Below, one piece after another: positions 18,192-28,288 of a stretch of 64,000 nt of DNA. How positions within the stretch are numbered: the stretch's first letter is position 1; the number at the start of each line of letters is the position of its first letter. Below the pieces are notes generated by a model that was given only the letters and a program-made list of their open reading frames with translations, had not been told where the DNA came from and searched no databases. Source of the DNA: Palauibacter sp965207805. GTDB taxonomy: Bacteria; Gemmatimonadota; Gemmatimonadetes; Palauibacterales; Palauibacteraceae. The DNA lies in contig OZ242312.1 of NCBI GenBank assembly GCA_965207805.1, positions 2,604,001 to 2,668,000 of the forward strand, in the 5' to 3' direction. Both the position numbers and the translations under genes were made by a program.

Positions 18192-20681
18192 ATGAAGAGA
18201 CTCGCGATTGCGCTGTCCTGCATTGCGCTTTGGGGGTTGATTTCCACGCTTCCTGGCGGCTCGTCCCTCTCCGCCCCTCTCCCCGCCCAGGCCCGTGAAT
18301 TCATCCCGGACACGATCCCGCAGACGGTCGTGAACCAGGTCTGCACGAACTGTCACAACGACACCCGGGTGCTGGGGAACCTCTCCTTGGAGCGTTTCGA
18401 GGTGGAGATGGCGCACCTCGAGGCGGAGACGGCGGAGAAGATGATCCGCAAGCTTCGCGCCGGAATGATGCCGCCGCCGGGGATCCGGCGCCCGCCGCCC
18501 GAAGACCTGCTCGCGCTCGCCGAAACGCTCGAGGCGCGTGTCGACGCCGTGGCGGCCGACCGCCCCGACCCCGGCGTCCGCTCGTTCCAGCGGCTGAACC
18601 GGGCGGAGTACGAACGCTCGATCCGGGCGCTCCTCGGACTCGACATCGACGCCTCCGCCTACCTGCCGAACGAGACGATCAGCGCGGGCTTCGACAACAT
18701 CGCGGACGTGCAGAACCTCTCCGCGACGCTGCTCGAGGGATACCTGACCGCGGCGAGCGAGATCAGCCGGCTCGCGCTCGGGGACCCGACCGTCACGCCA
18801 AGCGAGACGGAATACGAGGTGTCCCGCTACGCCGAGCAGCGGCAGCACGTGCCCGGCACGCCGATCGGCACGCGCGGCGGGATCTCCGTCGTGCACAACT
18901 TCACCGCGGACGGGGACTACGTTTTCCGGCTCGCCTTCCAGCACGAGTCGACCGGGAACTTCTTCGGGCAGACGACACCGTTCGACGAGCAGGTCGAACT
19001 CTCCGTGGACGGGGAACGGCGGGCGCTCATCGACATCGATCGCTGGATGCACCGGCAGGATCCCAACGGGGTTCAGGTCGAGACGCAGCCGATTCACGTG
19101 ACGGCGGGGCCGCACCGCGTGTCCGCCGCCTTCATCAAGCGCTTCGACGGACCCATCGAAGACCTGGTGTCGCCGCACGAATGGAGTCTCGCGGACAAGA
19201 AGATCGGCTATTCGCACGGGATCACGGTCGTCGCCCACCTCCGCGACCTCACGATCCGGGGGCCGTTCGGCGTGTCGGGCGTGTCGGAGACGCCGACCCG
19301 GACGCGCGTGCTGACGTGCCGACCCGAGACCGGCGATGAGGCGGCGGAGCGCCGCTGCGCGCGGGAGATCGTGGAGCGGCTGGCGGCGCAGGCCTACCGG
19401 CGGCCGGTGGACGCGGCGGATGTCGACCCGCTCCTCGCCCTGTACGACGCCGGGGCGGAGGAGGACGGCTTCGAGGTCGGGGTTCGGACGGCGCTCCAGG
19501 GCATCCTCGCGAGCCCGGACTTCATCTTCCGCTTCGAGGAACCACCGGCCGGAGCGGGGACCGAGGGTCCGTATCGCATCGCGCCGCTCGATCTCGCTTC
19601 CCGGCTCGCCTTCTTCCTGTGGGGGATGCCGCCGGACGAGGCGCTCATCGAGGCGGCCCGGACGGGCGGGCTCGACGACGCGGCCGGCGTGGAGACCCAG
19701 GTCCGCCGCATGCTCGCGCACCCGAACGCCGAGGGGCTCGCGACGCGCTTTGCCGCGCAGTGGCTGCGGCTGCAGGATCTCGACAGCGTCCACCCGGACG
19801 CGCTCCGCTTCCCCGACTTCTACGAGCAGCTCGCCCGTGACATGCGCCGCGAGACGGAGCTTCTGTTCGAGCACCTGGTGCGGGAGGACCGCAGCTTCTT
19901 CGAGTTGCTGACGGCGGACTACACCTTCGTCAACGAGCGGCTCGCGCGGCACTACGGCTTGGCCGGCGTGGCCGGAACCCACTTCCGGAAGGTCGACTAT
20001 CCGGACGACGCCCGCCGCGGTGTGCTGGCGCACGGGAGCATCCTCACCTCGACCTCGCATGCGAACCGGACGTCGCCCGTGCTGCGGGGCAAGTGGATCA
20101 TGGAGGTCCTGTTCGGGACGCCGCCGCCCCCGCCGCCCCCGGACGTGCCGGACCTCGAGGCGATCGACGAGGCCGAGGAGGGCCGCTTCCTGACGGTGCG
20201 CGAGCGGCTGGAGATGCACCGCGCGAGTCCGGCCTGCCGTTCGTGCCACCGCGTCATCGACCCGCTAGGGCTCGCGCTCGAGAACTTCGACGTGACGGGC
20301 GCCTACCGGATCAAGGACCAGGGGCGCACGGTCGATCCCAGCGGCGACCTGTACGACGGAACACCGCTCTCGGGACCGGCCGACCTCCGAACCGCCCTTC
20401 TCTCGCGGCGCGAATCGCTGGCGAGGGCGTTCACCGAGAGTCTCATGGCCTATGCGCTCGGGCGCCGCGTCGAGTACTTCGACATGCCGACCGTGCGCCG
20501 CATCACGCGCCGCGCGGAGGCGGAGGACTACCGCATGTCCGCCTTCATCCTCGGAGTGGCGGAGAGCCCGGCCTTCCTCATGAGCCGGGGCGGCGCCATC
20601 GTCGAACAGGGGGACGAGACCGGCGGCTCAGACCGGGGGACCGATCCGGCGACCAACGGCGGAACCAACCAGGGGACGTGA
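18192..20681 (+). CDS. DUF1592 family exported haem-site protein (DUF1587-1595-1592-1588-1585)
   Basis: 829 residues. The N-terminal hydrophobic stretch (ALSCIALWGLISTLPGG) looks like a signal peptide. A CTNCH motif near residue 55 is a c-type haem site, and a second Cys pair, CRSCH, lies near residue 680. The order of conserved blocks fits the multi-domain planctomycete-type proteins: cytochrome-like start, DUF1587 (about 130-200), DUF1595 (about 385-450), DUF1592 (about 460-585), DUF1588 (about 600-700) and DUF1585 (about 735-805). A proline run (TPPPPPPP) separates the last blocks. The biochemical function of the family is unknown. It is followed 5 bp later by a DUF1552 protein, its usual partner, so the two probably act together in the periplasm. 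Confidence 0.88.
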   Translation: MKRLAIALSCIALWGLISTLPGGSSLSAPLPAQAREFIPDTIPQTVVNQVCTNCHNDTRVLGNLSLERFEVEMAHLEAETAEKMIRKLRAGMMPPPGIRRPPPEDLLALAETLEARVDAVAADRPDPGVRSFQRLNRAEYERSIRALLGLDIDASAYLPNETISAGFDNIADVQNLSATLLEGYLTAASEISRLALGDPTVTPSETEYEVSRYAEQRQHVPGTPIGTRGGISVVHNFTADGDYVFRLAFQHESTGNFFGQTTPFDEQVELSVDGERRALIDIDRWMHRQDPNGVQVETQPIHVTAGPHRVSAAFIKRFDGPIEDLVSPHEWSLADKKIGYSHGITVVAHLRDLTIRGPFGVSGVSETPTRTRVLTCRPETGDEAAERRCAREIVERLAAQAYRRPVDAADVDPLLALYDAGAEEDGFEVGVRTALQGILASPDFIFRFEEPPAGAGTEGPYRIAPLDLASRLAFFLWGMPPDEALIEAARTGGLDDAAGVETQVRRMLAHPNAEGLATRFAAQWLRLQDLDSVHPDALRFPDFYEQLARDMRRETELLFEHLVREDRSFFELLTADYTFVNERLARHYGLAGVAGTHFRKVDYPDDARRGVLAHGSILTSTSHANRTSPVLRGKWIMEVLFGTPPPPPPPDVPDLEAIDEAEEGRFLTVRERLEMHRASPACRSCHRVIDPLGLALENFDVTGAYRIKDQGRTVDPSGDLYDGTPLSGPADLRTALLSRRESLARAFTESLMAYALGRRVEYFDMPTVRRITRRAEAEDYRMSAFILGVAESPAFLMSRGGAIVEQGDETGGSDRGTDPATNGGTNQGT

Positions 20682-20686
20682 TTCAG

Positions 20687-22096
20687 ATGGACATCATCAC
20701 CGGAAAGCACATTCCGCGCCGCACCTTCCTCCGCGGAGTCGGGGCCACGGTGGCGCTTCCGATGCTGGACGCCATGGTTCCCGCGGGACGGCTGTGGGGA
20801 TCGATCCGTCCCGCGGATCCGACGCGGCTGATCGCGATCGAGATGGTGCACGGCGCCGCCGGCTCGACCGCCTACGGAGCCTCGCGCGGCTACTGGTCGC
20901 CGCTGCAGACCGGTCGTGACTTCGACCTCAGCACCGGGGCCCTCGCCTCGCTCGAACCGTTCCGGGACCGGCTCACGATCATCAGCGACACCGATATCGA
21001 GGCGGCCGAGGCCCGGATTCCCAAGGAGATCGGCGGCGACCACTTCCGGTCCAGCGCGACCTTCCTGACCCAGTCCCACCCGCGGCAGACCGAGGGCTCG
21101 GACATCCGCGCCGGGACATCGATGGACCAGATCTACGCCCAGCGCTTCGGGCAGGACACGCCGATCCCCTCCATGCAGCTCTGCATCGAGAACGTGGACC
21201 AGTCCGGCGGGTGCGCCTACGGCTACGCGTGCGTCTACACGGACACGATCAGCTGGCAGTCGCCGACGGAACCGCTGCCCATGATCCGCGATCCGAGGAT
21301 CGCCTTCGACCAGTTGTTCGGCGCGGGGGGGAGCGCGGAGGAACGCGCCGCCCGCCGCCGGGCGAACCGGAGCGTCCTCGATTTCATCGCGGGGCGCATC
21401 GGCGAACTCCGCCGGGAACTGGGACCCGTCGATGTCCGCCGGCTCGACCGCTACCTCGACAACGTGCGCGAGATCGAACGGCGCATCGAGCGCGTGGAGA
21501 CGCAGAACCGGAGCGGCGAGGAGCGGGCGCTGCCCGAGGCGCCGGCCGGCGTGCCAGACTCCTTCGTCGAGCACGTGCAGCTGATGTTCGACCTCCAGGC
21601 GCTCGCCTTCGAGTCCGACATGACGCGCGTGTTCTCGTTCAAGCTTGGGCGCGACTCGTCGGCCCGGGTGTTCCCGGAGAGCGGCGTCGACAAGCCGTTC
21701 CACCCGGCCTCGCACCACGGCGCCGACGAAGGGAACATCGACGACTTCGCGCAGATCAACCGGTTCCACGTGTCGATGGTCCCGTACCTGCTCGAGCGGC
21801 TACGGAACACGATGGACGGCGAGACGGACCTGCTCGAGAAGACGATGGTCATCTACGGATCGCCGATGGGCGACCCCAACGTCCACAACCACAAGCGCTG
21901 CCCCCTGTTCGTGGCCGGCGGCGCGAACGGGAAGCTGGACGGCGGAGTCCACGTGCGGGCCGCGCCGAGCACCCCCATGGCCAACGCGATGCTCTCGCTC
22001 ATGCACGCGCTCGGGCTGGAAGACATCGAACAGTTCGGCGACAGCACCGGCGCCCTGTCGCTCTCGGCCCCCGACACGAGCGCGGCCGGCTCGTGA
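20687..22096 (+). CDS. DUF1552 family exported protein
   Basis: 469 residues. The ATG at 20687 gives a twin-arginine-like start (RRTFLRGVGATVALPML). The body matches DUF1552, including SWQSPTEPLPM and the late HHGADEGNIDDFAQINRFH and GSPMGDPNVHNH segments. These proteins are always found beside DUF1592 proteins; sequence similarity to the sulfatase/DUF1501 group has been suggested, but no activity is established. The gene starts 5 bp after the DUF1592 stop, and its own stop overlaps the next GTG by 4 bp, so all three genes form one operon. Confidence 0.88.
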   Translation: MDIITGKHIPRRTFLRGVGATVALPMLDAMVPAGRLWGSIRPADPTRLIAIEMVHGAAGSTAYGASRGYWSPLQTGRDFDLSTGALASLEPFRDRLTIISDTDIEAAEARIPKEIGGDHFRSSATFLTQSHPRQTEGSDIRAGTSMDQIYAQRFGQDTPIPSMQLCIENVDQSGGCAYGYACVYTDTISWQSPTEPLPMIRDPRIAFDQLFGAGGSAEERAARRRANRSVLDFIAGRIGELRRELGPVDVRRLDRYLDNVREIERRIERVETQNRSGEERALPEAPAGVPDSFVEHVQLMFDLQALAFESDMTRVFSFKLGRDSSARVFPESGVDKPFHPASHHGADEGNIDDFAQINRFHVSMVPYLLERLRNTMDGETDLLEKTMVIYGSPMGDPNVHNHKRCPLFVAGGANGKLDGGVHVRAAPSTPMANAMLSLMHALGLEDIEQFGDSTGALSLSAPDTSAAGS

Positions 22097-23883
22097 AGCG
22101 GGATGGGCGCCACCGGATGGCCGCGGCGATGAAGCCGCCGGCGGTCGCGCTGCTGGCGGTACTTCTGAGCGGCGCGCTGTCCCCCGATTCGCCGGTCGCC
22201 GACGCCGCGATGACGGGCGACCTCGCCGCCGTGCGGGCGCTCCTGTCCGATGGCGCCGACGTGAACGCGCCGCAGGGCGACGGAATGACCGCGCTCCACT
22301 GGGCGGCGCGTTCCGCGAACGCCGACCTGACCCGCCTGCTTCTCGAGGCGGGCGCGGATGCCGGCCCCATCACCCGCATCGGCGCCTACACGCCGCTGCA
22401 CCTCGCGAGCGAAGTCCGGGGCGCGGAGGTCGTGGGCCTGCTCCTCGAAGCGGGCGCTGAACAGACCGCCACCACGGAAGACGTGGGCGGCGCGACCCCG
22501 CTGCACCTCGCCGCCGGCGCGGGCGGCGCGAAAGCCGTCCGCCTGCTCGTGGAGCACGGCGGCGACGCCGACGTCCGCGAAGCGCGCTGGGGCCAGACGC
22601 CGCTCATGTACGCAGCCGCCCGCGGCCGGGAAGCTGCCGTGAGGGCGCTGCTCGATGGCGGCGCGGATCCCGCTCTCGCCACCTGGGTCACCGACATCAC
22701 GGCGTTGGCGGAGTGGTCGCAGGCGGACCGCCGGGCCCGCGCGGCCCGGATGCGCGGAGAGCCCGAACCGCCCGTGCCGCCCCGCCCGGCCCCGTCCGAT
22801 GCGCCGCTGGCCGCCGCCTCCGCCGCCCCTGCGGACCGTCCCGCGGCCAACGATGAGGAGGACTACGAGCGCCCGATCGAGGAGCCCGAGCCCCTCGGCT
22901 ACGGCGACCTCATCGGCGGGCACGGCGGCCTCACGGCCCTGCTTCACGCCGCCCGTGAAGGTCACGCCGGCACCGTGCGCGCGCTCATCGAGGGCGGCGC
23001 GGACATCGATCAGGTGAGCGGGGGCGACCGCACGAGCCCCATGCTCATCGCGATGATCAACGGCCACTTCGACCTCGCGATGGAGCTGCTCGAGGCCGGA
23101 GCCGACCCCAAACTCGCCTCCGCCGCCGGCGCGACGCCGCTCTTCGCCGCCCTCAACGCCCACTGGGCGCCGAAGTCGCGCTACCCGCAGCAGCACGCCT
23201 ACGGGCAACAGCGGCACAGCTATCTCGACGTGATGCGCCGCCTGCTCGACGCGGGAGTGGATCCCAACGCCCGTCTCGAGAAGCACCTGTGGTGGGTGTC
23301 GTACAACTTCGACCTCCTGCAGATCGACCTGAAGGGCGCGACCCCCTTCTGGCGCGCCGCGTACTCGCTGGACGTGGAAGCGATGCGCCTTCTCGTCGAG
23401 TACGGCGCCCAACCCGGCCTCGCGACGATCAAGGTGCCACCGCGACGCCTCCCGGCATGGGACCGCGAGAAGCGCGACCTGTCCGGCGTTCCCCCCGTGC
23501 CCGTGGGCGGCCCCGCCGATTACCCGATCCACGCCGCGACAGGCATCGGCTACGGCCAGGGCTTCCCCAGCAACGCCCACCGGTACGTCCCGGACGGCTG
23601 GCTGCCGGCCGTTCGCTATCTCGTCGAGGAACTCGGCGCCGACGTGAACCAGCGCGATGACGAGGGCTACACGCCGCTCCACAACGCGGCTTCGCGCGGC
23701 GACCTCGAGGTCATCCGCTTCCTCGTCGAGCACGGCGCGGACCCGACCGCCGTGAGCCGCGTCGGCCAGACCACCGCGGACATGGCGAACGGCCCCTACC
23801 AGCGCACCCAGCCCTTCCCGGAGGCCGTCGCCCTGCTCGAGAGCCTCGGCTCAAAGAACAACCACAACTGCGTGTCCTGCTGA
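22093..23883 (+). CDS. Exported ankyrin-repeat protein
   Basis: 596 residues from GTG 22093, which overlaps the DUF1552 stop (GTGA); an ATG at 22117 is the alternative start. A hydrophobic segment (VALLAVLLSGALS) suggests export. The rest consists of ankyrin repeats, for example DGMTALHWAARSANADLTRL, GATPLHLAAGAGGAKAVRLL and GYTPLHNAASRGDLEVIRFL. They sit in two blocks separated by an acidic, Pro/Ala-rich linker around residues 220-270. Ankyrin repeats bind proteins. The C-terminus is NNHNCVSC with two cysteines. Co-transcription with DUF1592/DUF1552 suggests a scaffold for those exported proteins. Confidence 0.85.
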   Translation: MKRDGRHRMAAAMKPPAVALLAVLLSGALSPDSPVADAAMTGDLAAVRALLSDGADVNAPQGDGMTALHWAARSANADLTRLLLEAGADAGPITRIGAYTPLHLASEVRGAEVVGLLLEAGAEQTATTEDVGGATPLHLAAGAGGAKAVRLLVEHGGDADVREARWGQTPLMYAAARGREAAVRALLDGGADPALATWVTDITALAEWSQADRRARAARMRGEPEPPVPPRPAPSDAPLAAASAAPADRPAANDEEDYERPIEEPEPLGYGDLIGGHGGLTALLHAAREGHAGTVRALIEGGADIDQVSGGDRTSPMLIAMINGHFDLAMELLEAGADPKLASAAGATPLFAALNAHWAPKSRYPQQHAYGQQRHSYLDVMRRLLDAGVDPNARLEKHLWWVSYNFDLLQIDLKGATPFWRAAYSLDVEAMRLLVEYGAQPGLATIKVPPRRLPAWDREKRDLSGVPPVPVGGPADYPIHAATGIGYGQGFPSNAHRYVPDGWLPAVRYLVEELGADVNQRDDEGYTPLHNAASRGDLEVIRFLVEHGADPTAVSRVGQTTADMANGPYQRTQPFPEAVALLESLGSKNNHNCVSC

Positions 23884-23911
23884 CCCACAGCCCGCCGGCA
23901 CCACTCCAGCC

Positions 23912-25903
23912 ATGATCACCGTCTCCGGTCTCGGAAAGGCGTTCGGCGGCCAGGTCCTCTTCAGCGACGCCACCTTCCTCCTCAACCCCGGCGAGTGCTA
24001 CGGCCTCGTGGGCGCGAACGGATCCGGCAAGACCACGCTGCTCAACATTCTCGGGGGCACGGAGGACCCGACGGAGGGCTCCGTCACCATCCCGAAACGC
24101 CTCCAGGTCGGCGTCCTTCGCCAGGATCACTTCCTCCACGACGACGAGGAGATCCTCGGCGCCGCGCTCATGGGGAACCCCGATCTGTGGCGTGCCATGG
24201 TCGAACGGGAGGCCCTGATCGAGACGGAGGACGGAGACTTCGACGCCGACCGCTTCTCCGAACTCGAGGAGATCTTCCAGCGCCACGACGGCTACACGGC
24301 GGAGGCCCGCGCGGGCGAGATCCTCGAGGGTCTCGGCTTCCCGAGCGAGATTCACCGCCGTCCGCTCTCCACCCTTTCCGGCGGGTTCAAGCTCCGCGTG
24401 CTGCTCGCCCAGGCGCTCGCCGGCGCGCCCGACGTCCTCCTTCTCGACGAGCCGACGAACCACCTCGACATCCTCTCCATCCGCTGGCTCGAGAAGTTTC
24501 TGCGGGAGTTCAAGGGGGCGATCGTCGTCATCTCCCACGACCACCGCTTTCTGGACAACATCGCCACGCACATCCTCGACATCGACTATGAGACGGTCAC
24601 CACCTACAAGGGCAACTATGACGACTATCTGGTCCGAAAGAGGGAGGACCAGGAGAGACGGGAGAAGGAACTCGCGAACCGCGAGCGCGAGATCGCCCAC
24701 CACCGACAGTTCGTCGACCGCTTCCGGGCCAAGGCGAGCAAGGCGCGACAGGCCCAGAGCAAGCTGCGCCTCATAGAGAAGCGCGCCGAGGCGCTGCAGC
24801 CGCTCCCGGTCTCCTCGCGCCGCTATCCGAACTTCCGCTTCGAGTCCCGCCGTCCGAGCGGACGCACCGTGCTCGGAGTGGAGGGCGTGCAGAAGGCGTT
24901 CGGCGACGGTGAGGAGTTGAACGAAGTCCTCCACGGCGTCGACCTCTCCCTCGAGCGCGGGGACCGCATGGCGATCATGGGCCCCAACGGGATCGGGAAA
25001 TCCACGCTGCTCAAGATCGTCATGGGCGAACTCGAGTCCGACGCAGGCCGCGTCACGTGGGGCTACGAGACACACCCGAGCTATTTCGCGCAGGACCAGG
25101 AGGCCCGCTTCGAGTCGCCGGGGCAGACCGCCGAAGACTGGATCGCGGGCTTCTGTCCCGGCCGCACCCTCGGATTCGTGCGGGGCGAGATGGGGCGCGT
25201 ACTCTTCTCCGGCGACGACGCGAAGAAGCGGGTCGGCAACCTGTCCGGCGGCGAGGCGGCCCGCCTCGTCTTCTGCCGGATGGCGATCGAGCGACCCAAC
25301 GTCCTCGTCCTCGACGAACCCACGAACCACCTCGACCTCGAATCCATCGAGTCATTGGTCGAGGCGCTCCGGGGCTACGACGGCACGCTCATTCTCGTCT
25401 CGCACGACCGCTGGTTCGTCTCCCAACTCGCGACCCGCATCGTCGAGATCTCCGAGGACGGGATCCGCGACTTCAAGGGAAGTTACGAGGCGTACGTCCA
25501 CTACTGCGGAGACGACCACCTCGACGTCGACACGGTCGTCCTCAAGGCGCGGAGAGAGAAACGCGCCGCCCGCGCCGCCGCAGCCGAAACTCGCGGCGCG
25601 GGCAACCTCTCTGCCCGGGGAAACGCACGCGGCGGCGACCCTGGAGTCGCGCGGGGCAACCGGAACCGCTACCGGGGCGGCTCGCTGCGGAAGAAGCTGA
25701 ACAACATCACCCGGCAAATCGAAGCGGCCGAGACTCGCCTCGCCGAAATCGACGAGGTCTTCGCCGACCCCGCCTTCTACGCGGAGACCCCGATCGAGGA
25801 AGTGCGCACGCTCGAGACTGAGCGCGCGTCGCGGCAGGGGGAGCTCGACGAGCTGATCGGCGCCTGGGAACGAATCGAGACCGAACTCGCCCACCTCGAC
25901 TGA
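23912..25903 (+). CDS. ABC-F family ATPase (ribosome-associated, Uup/YheS type)
   Basis: 663 residues with two ABC ATPase domains and no membrane span. Walker A GANGSGKTTLL and GPNGIGKSTLL, signature motifs LSGGFKLRV and LSGGEAARL, and Walker B with DEPTNHLD in both halves. The linker between the domains is charged and helical, as in ABC-F factors. The C-terminus has a basic Arg/Gly stretch then a coiled coil (about 590-663). ABC-F proteins bind the ribosomal E site and relieve stalled translation or give antibiotic protection. The gene lies 28 bp after the ankyrin gene. Uup-like assignment rests on the C-terminal coiled coil; the exact subfamily is uncertain. Confidence 0.9.
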   Translation: MITVSGLGKAFGGQVLFSDATFLLNPGECYGLVGANGSGKTTLLNILGGTEDPTEGSVTIPKRLQVGVLRQDHFLHDDEEILGAALMGNPDLWRAMVEREALIETEDGDFDADRFSELEEIFQRHDGYTAEARAGEILEGLGFPSEIHRRPLSTLSGGFKLRVLLAQALAGAPDVLLLDEPTNHLDILSIRWLEKFLREFKGAIVVISHDHRFLDNIATHILDIDYETVTTYKGNYDDYLVRKREDQERREKELANREREIAHHRQFVDRFRAKASKARQAQSKLRLIEKRAEALQPLPVSSRRYPNFRFESRRPSGRTVLGVEGVQKAFGDGEELNEVLHGVDLSLERGDRMAIMGPNGIGKSTLLKIVMGELESDAGRVTWGYETHPSYFAQDQEARFESPGQTAEDWIAGFCPGRTLGFVRGEMGRVLFSGDDAKKRVGNLSGGEAARLVFCRMAIERPNVLVLDEPTNHLDLESIESLVEALRGYDGTLILVSHDRWFVSQLATRIVEISEDGIRDFKGSYEAYVHYCGDDHLDVDTVVLKARREKRAARAAAAETRGAGNLSARGNARGGDPGVARGNRNRYRGGSLRKKLNNITRQIEAAETRLAEIDEVFADPAFYAETPIEEVRTLETERASRQGELDELIGAWERIETELAHLD

Positions 25904-25930
25904 AGACCTGCGGGCGATGAGTCGTGGCTG

Positions 25931-28288
25931 CTATAGCGGCCAGACGATGGGGAGGAAGAAGACGACCATCAGCATCAGGAGCAGGAAGAGCGGCGCGCCA
26001 ACCTTCGTGTAGTCCACGACCTTGTAGCCGCCCACACCCATCACGAGCAGGTTCACGGGGTGGCCGAAGGGACTCAGGAAGGCGCAGGAGGAGCCGACGG
26101 CCACGACCATGAGCAGGGCCCGTGCCGAGAGATCCAGTTCCGACGCGGCGCTGAGCGCGATCGGCGCGACGAGCACCGCGACCGCCGAGGTGGGGACGAA
26201 CTGCGCCGCGAGTGCGCAGATGAGGAAGATGCTCGCGATGAGGATCCGCGGTCCCATCTCCGCCGCGCGCCCCACGACTTCGCGCGCGATGAGTTCCGCC
26301 GTGCCGGAGTCCTCCATAGCGAGGCCGAGCGCCAGCATCCCGCCAAGGAGCATGACGACCCGCCATTCGACGAAGGTGTAGACCTCGTTCCCCTTCACGC
26401 ACCCCGTGCACACCATGAGGAGCGCGCCGAGAAGCGCCGCGATGTACACGGGGAGCAGGTTCAGGGAGGCCGCGAGGATGAAGCCCACCATGATCGCGCT
26501 GGCGATCCACGCCTTGTGGACGCGGAACACCTCGTGGAGTTGCCCGTGGAGGACGAGGAATCGCGGGTCGCGGGCGAGGAGCCCGATCTTCTTCCGGTTG
26601 CCGTAGACGAGGAGCGCGTCTCCGAACTCCAGCGCCGTGCGCGAGATGCGGATGTTCGAGTGAAAGGCCCGCCCGCCGCGGAAGATCGAGAGCAGGTTCA
26701 GCCCGTAGGACTCCCGGAAGAGGACCTCGCGCAGCGTCTTCCCGACCAGGTCGGAACTCGGAGCCAGCGTGACCTCGGCGAATCCGACATCCTCCGACTC
26801 CAGTTCGTCCACGGAAGGTCGTTCGTCCGCCGGGATCAGCGCTTGCAGCGCCTCCAGCACGGCGAAGCAGGCCGGGGCGCCCTCGACGATGAGGTGGTCG
26901 CCGGCCCGCATCCTCTCCGACGCGTCGGGCAGCGCGATATCGCCCTCCTCGCGCTCGATCTCCAGCACCGTGAGATCAAAGGCGCGCCTCAGACGTGACG
27001 CGGCGAGCGTCTGTCCGTCCAGCCAGGACCCATCCGGGACATGGAGCCGCATCAGCCATCGGTACAGCTCGTATTCCTCGGTGGCGGAGCCGATGTCCGT
27101 CCAGCCGATCGATGAAAACTCCGCCGCGTAGCGGAGTTGCTGGAGCTGGTCCTCGCGGCCCAGAAGGAGGAGCGCGTCCCCCGCCTCGAGCCGCACCGCC
27201 TGGAAGGAACCGCTCAGAACCTCATCGCCGCGCCGGATGGCGACGACGTGCGCCTGGAACCGGTTGCGGAAATCGATGCTTCCGACCGTGCTGTCGACGA
27301 GGTTCGATTTGTCGGCGACCTCGACTTCGGCCAGCATCGTCGAGTCCTTCACGAGACGTCCCAGGGCATCGTCCGATTCCCTGTGCCTGACGAGGTGACC
27401 CCAGGCGCGCAGGCGCTCGAGCGCGTTGATCCGCCCCTCGACGATGAGCACGTCGTCGCTCCGCAGCCGGAAATCCCGCTCCGGCGCCCGCACGAGGTGC
27501 CCCCTGCGGCGCACGGCCAGGAGGTCGTACCCCAGCGCCTGCCCGAGCCGCGCCTCGACGAGCGAACACCCGTCGAGCGCCGAACCCGACGGAATCCGGA
27601 GCGCGAGCAGCGATTGCGCGAGCCGGTAGCGGCCGCTCAGGTCGATCTCGTCGCCCCCCTCCTCGTCCCCGGTGGAACGGTCCGGAAGGAAGTGCCTTCC
27701 CGCGAGGACCACGTACAGAACCCCCAGCGCGAGCGCCGTCGCGCCGACGGGCGTGAAGGCGAAGAAACCGAATCCGCCCTGCCCCATGCGCTCGAGGATG
27801 CTCGAGAGGAGGATGTTGGGCCCCGTCCCGATGAGCGTCGTCATGCCGCCGAGGAGCGCGGCGAAGGAAAGCGGGATCAGAAGACGGGAAGGACGCATCC
27901 CGAGACGGCGGGAGATCTCGATCACGACGGGGATGAGGAGGGCGACGGCCGCCGTGTTGTTCATCACCCCCGACATCAGCCCCGACGTGAGCATCAGCAG
28001 CGCCGTGACGCGCACGGGAGAATCCCCCGCGAGCCGCAACACCTGCGCGCCGACGACGTTCGCGACGCCGGTCTTGTACAGGCCGCCGCTGAGCACGAGC
28101 ACGGCCGCGATCGTGACCACGGCGGGGTTGGCGAACCCTTCGATCGCGCGCGCCATCGGGATGACGCCGGAGATCGCCAGGGAGAGGAGCACCATGAGCG
28201 CCACGCCGTCGTAGCGGACCCATTCCGTGACGAAGAGGACGACCGCCACCGCGACGATGGCGAGGACGACGATGACGTCGGCCGTCAC
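25931..28288 (-). CDS. SLC13-type anion permease with four TrkA-C-like domains
   Basis: 785 residues. N- and C-terminal hydrophobic blocks (about 1-185 and about 590-785) form an SLC13/divalent anion:sodium symporter-like transporter (sulfate, dicarboxylate or similar). A cytoplasmic insert of about 390 residues lies between them. It reads as four successive TrkA-C (RCK-C) like units, each with the pattern 'strand-G..L..A..R..F...V..I.R...' and ending in a DxLLVxG-type strand. Two such units is the usual number. TrkA-C domains bind nucleotides or other small ligands and gate transport. The ATG overlaps the upstream permease stop by 4 bp, so both are made from one transcript. Confidence 0.87.
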   Translation of the reverse strand: MTADVIVVLAIVAVAVVLFVTEWVRYDGVALMVLLSLAISGVIPMARAIEGFANPAVVTIAAVLVLSGGLYKTGVANVVGAQVLRLAGDSPVRVTALLMLTSGLMSGVMNNTAAVALLIPVVIEISRRLGMRPSRLLIPLSFAALLGGMTTLIGTGPNILLSSILERMGQGGFGFFAFTPVGATALALGVLYVVLAGRHFLPDRSTGDEEGGDEIDLSGRYRLAQSLLALRIPSGSALDGCSLVEARLGQALGYDLLAVRRRGHLVRAPERDFRLRSDDVLIVEGRINALERLRAWGHLVRHRESDDALGRLVKDSTMLAEVEVADKSNLVDSTVGSIDFRNRFQAHVVAIRRGDEVLSGSFQAVRLEAGDALLLLGREDQLQQLRYAAEFSSIGWTDIGSATEEYELYRWLMRLHVPDGSWLDGQTLAASRLRRAFDLTVLEIEREEGDIALPDASERMRAGDHLIVEGAPACFAVLEALQALIPADERPSVDELESEDVGFAEVTLAPSSDLVGKTLREVLFRESYGLNLLSIFRGGRAFHSNIRISRTALEFGDALLVYGNRKKIGLLARDPRFLVLHGQLHEVFRVHKAWIASAIMVGFILAASLNLLPVYIAALLGALLMVCTGCVKGNEVYTFVEWRVVMLLGGMLALGLAMEDSGTAELIAREVVGRAAEMGPRILIASIFLICALAAQFVPTSAVAVLVAPIALSAASELDLSARALLMVVAVGSSCAFLSPFGHPVNLLVMGVGGYKVVDYTKVGAPLFLLLMLMVVFFLPIVWPL

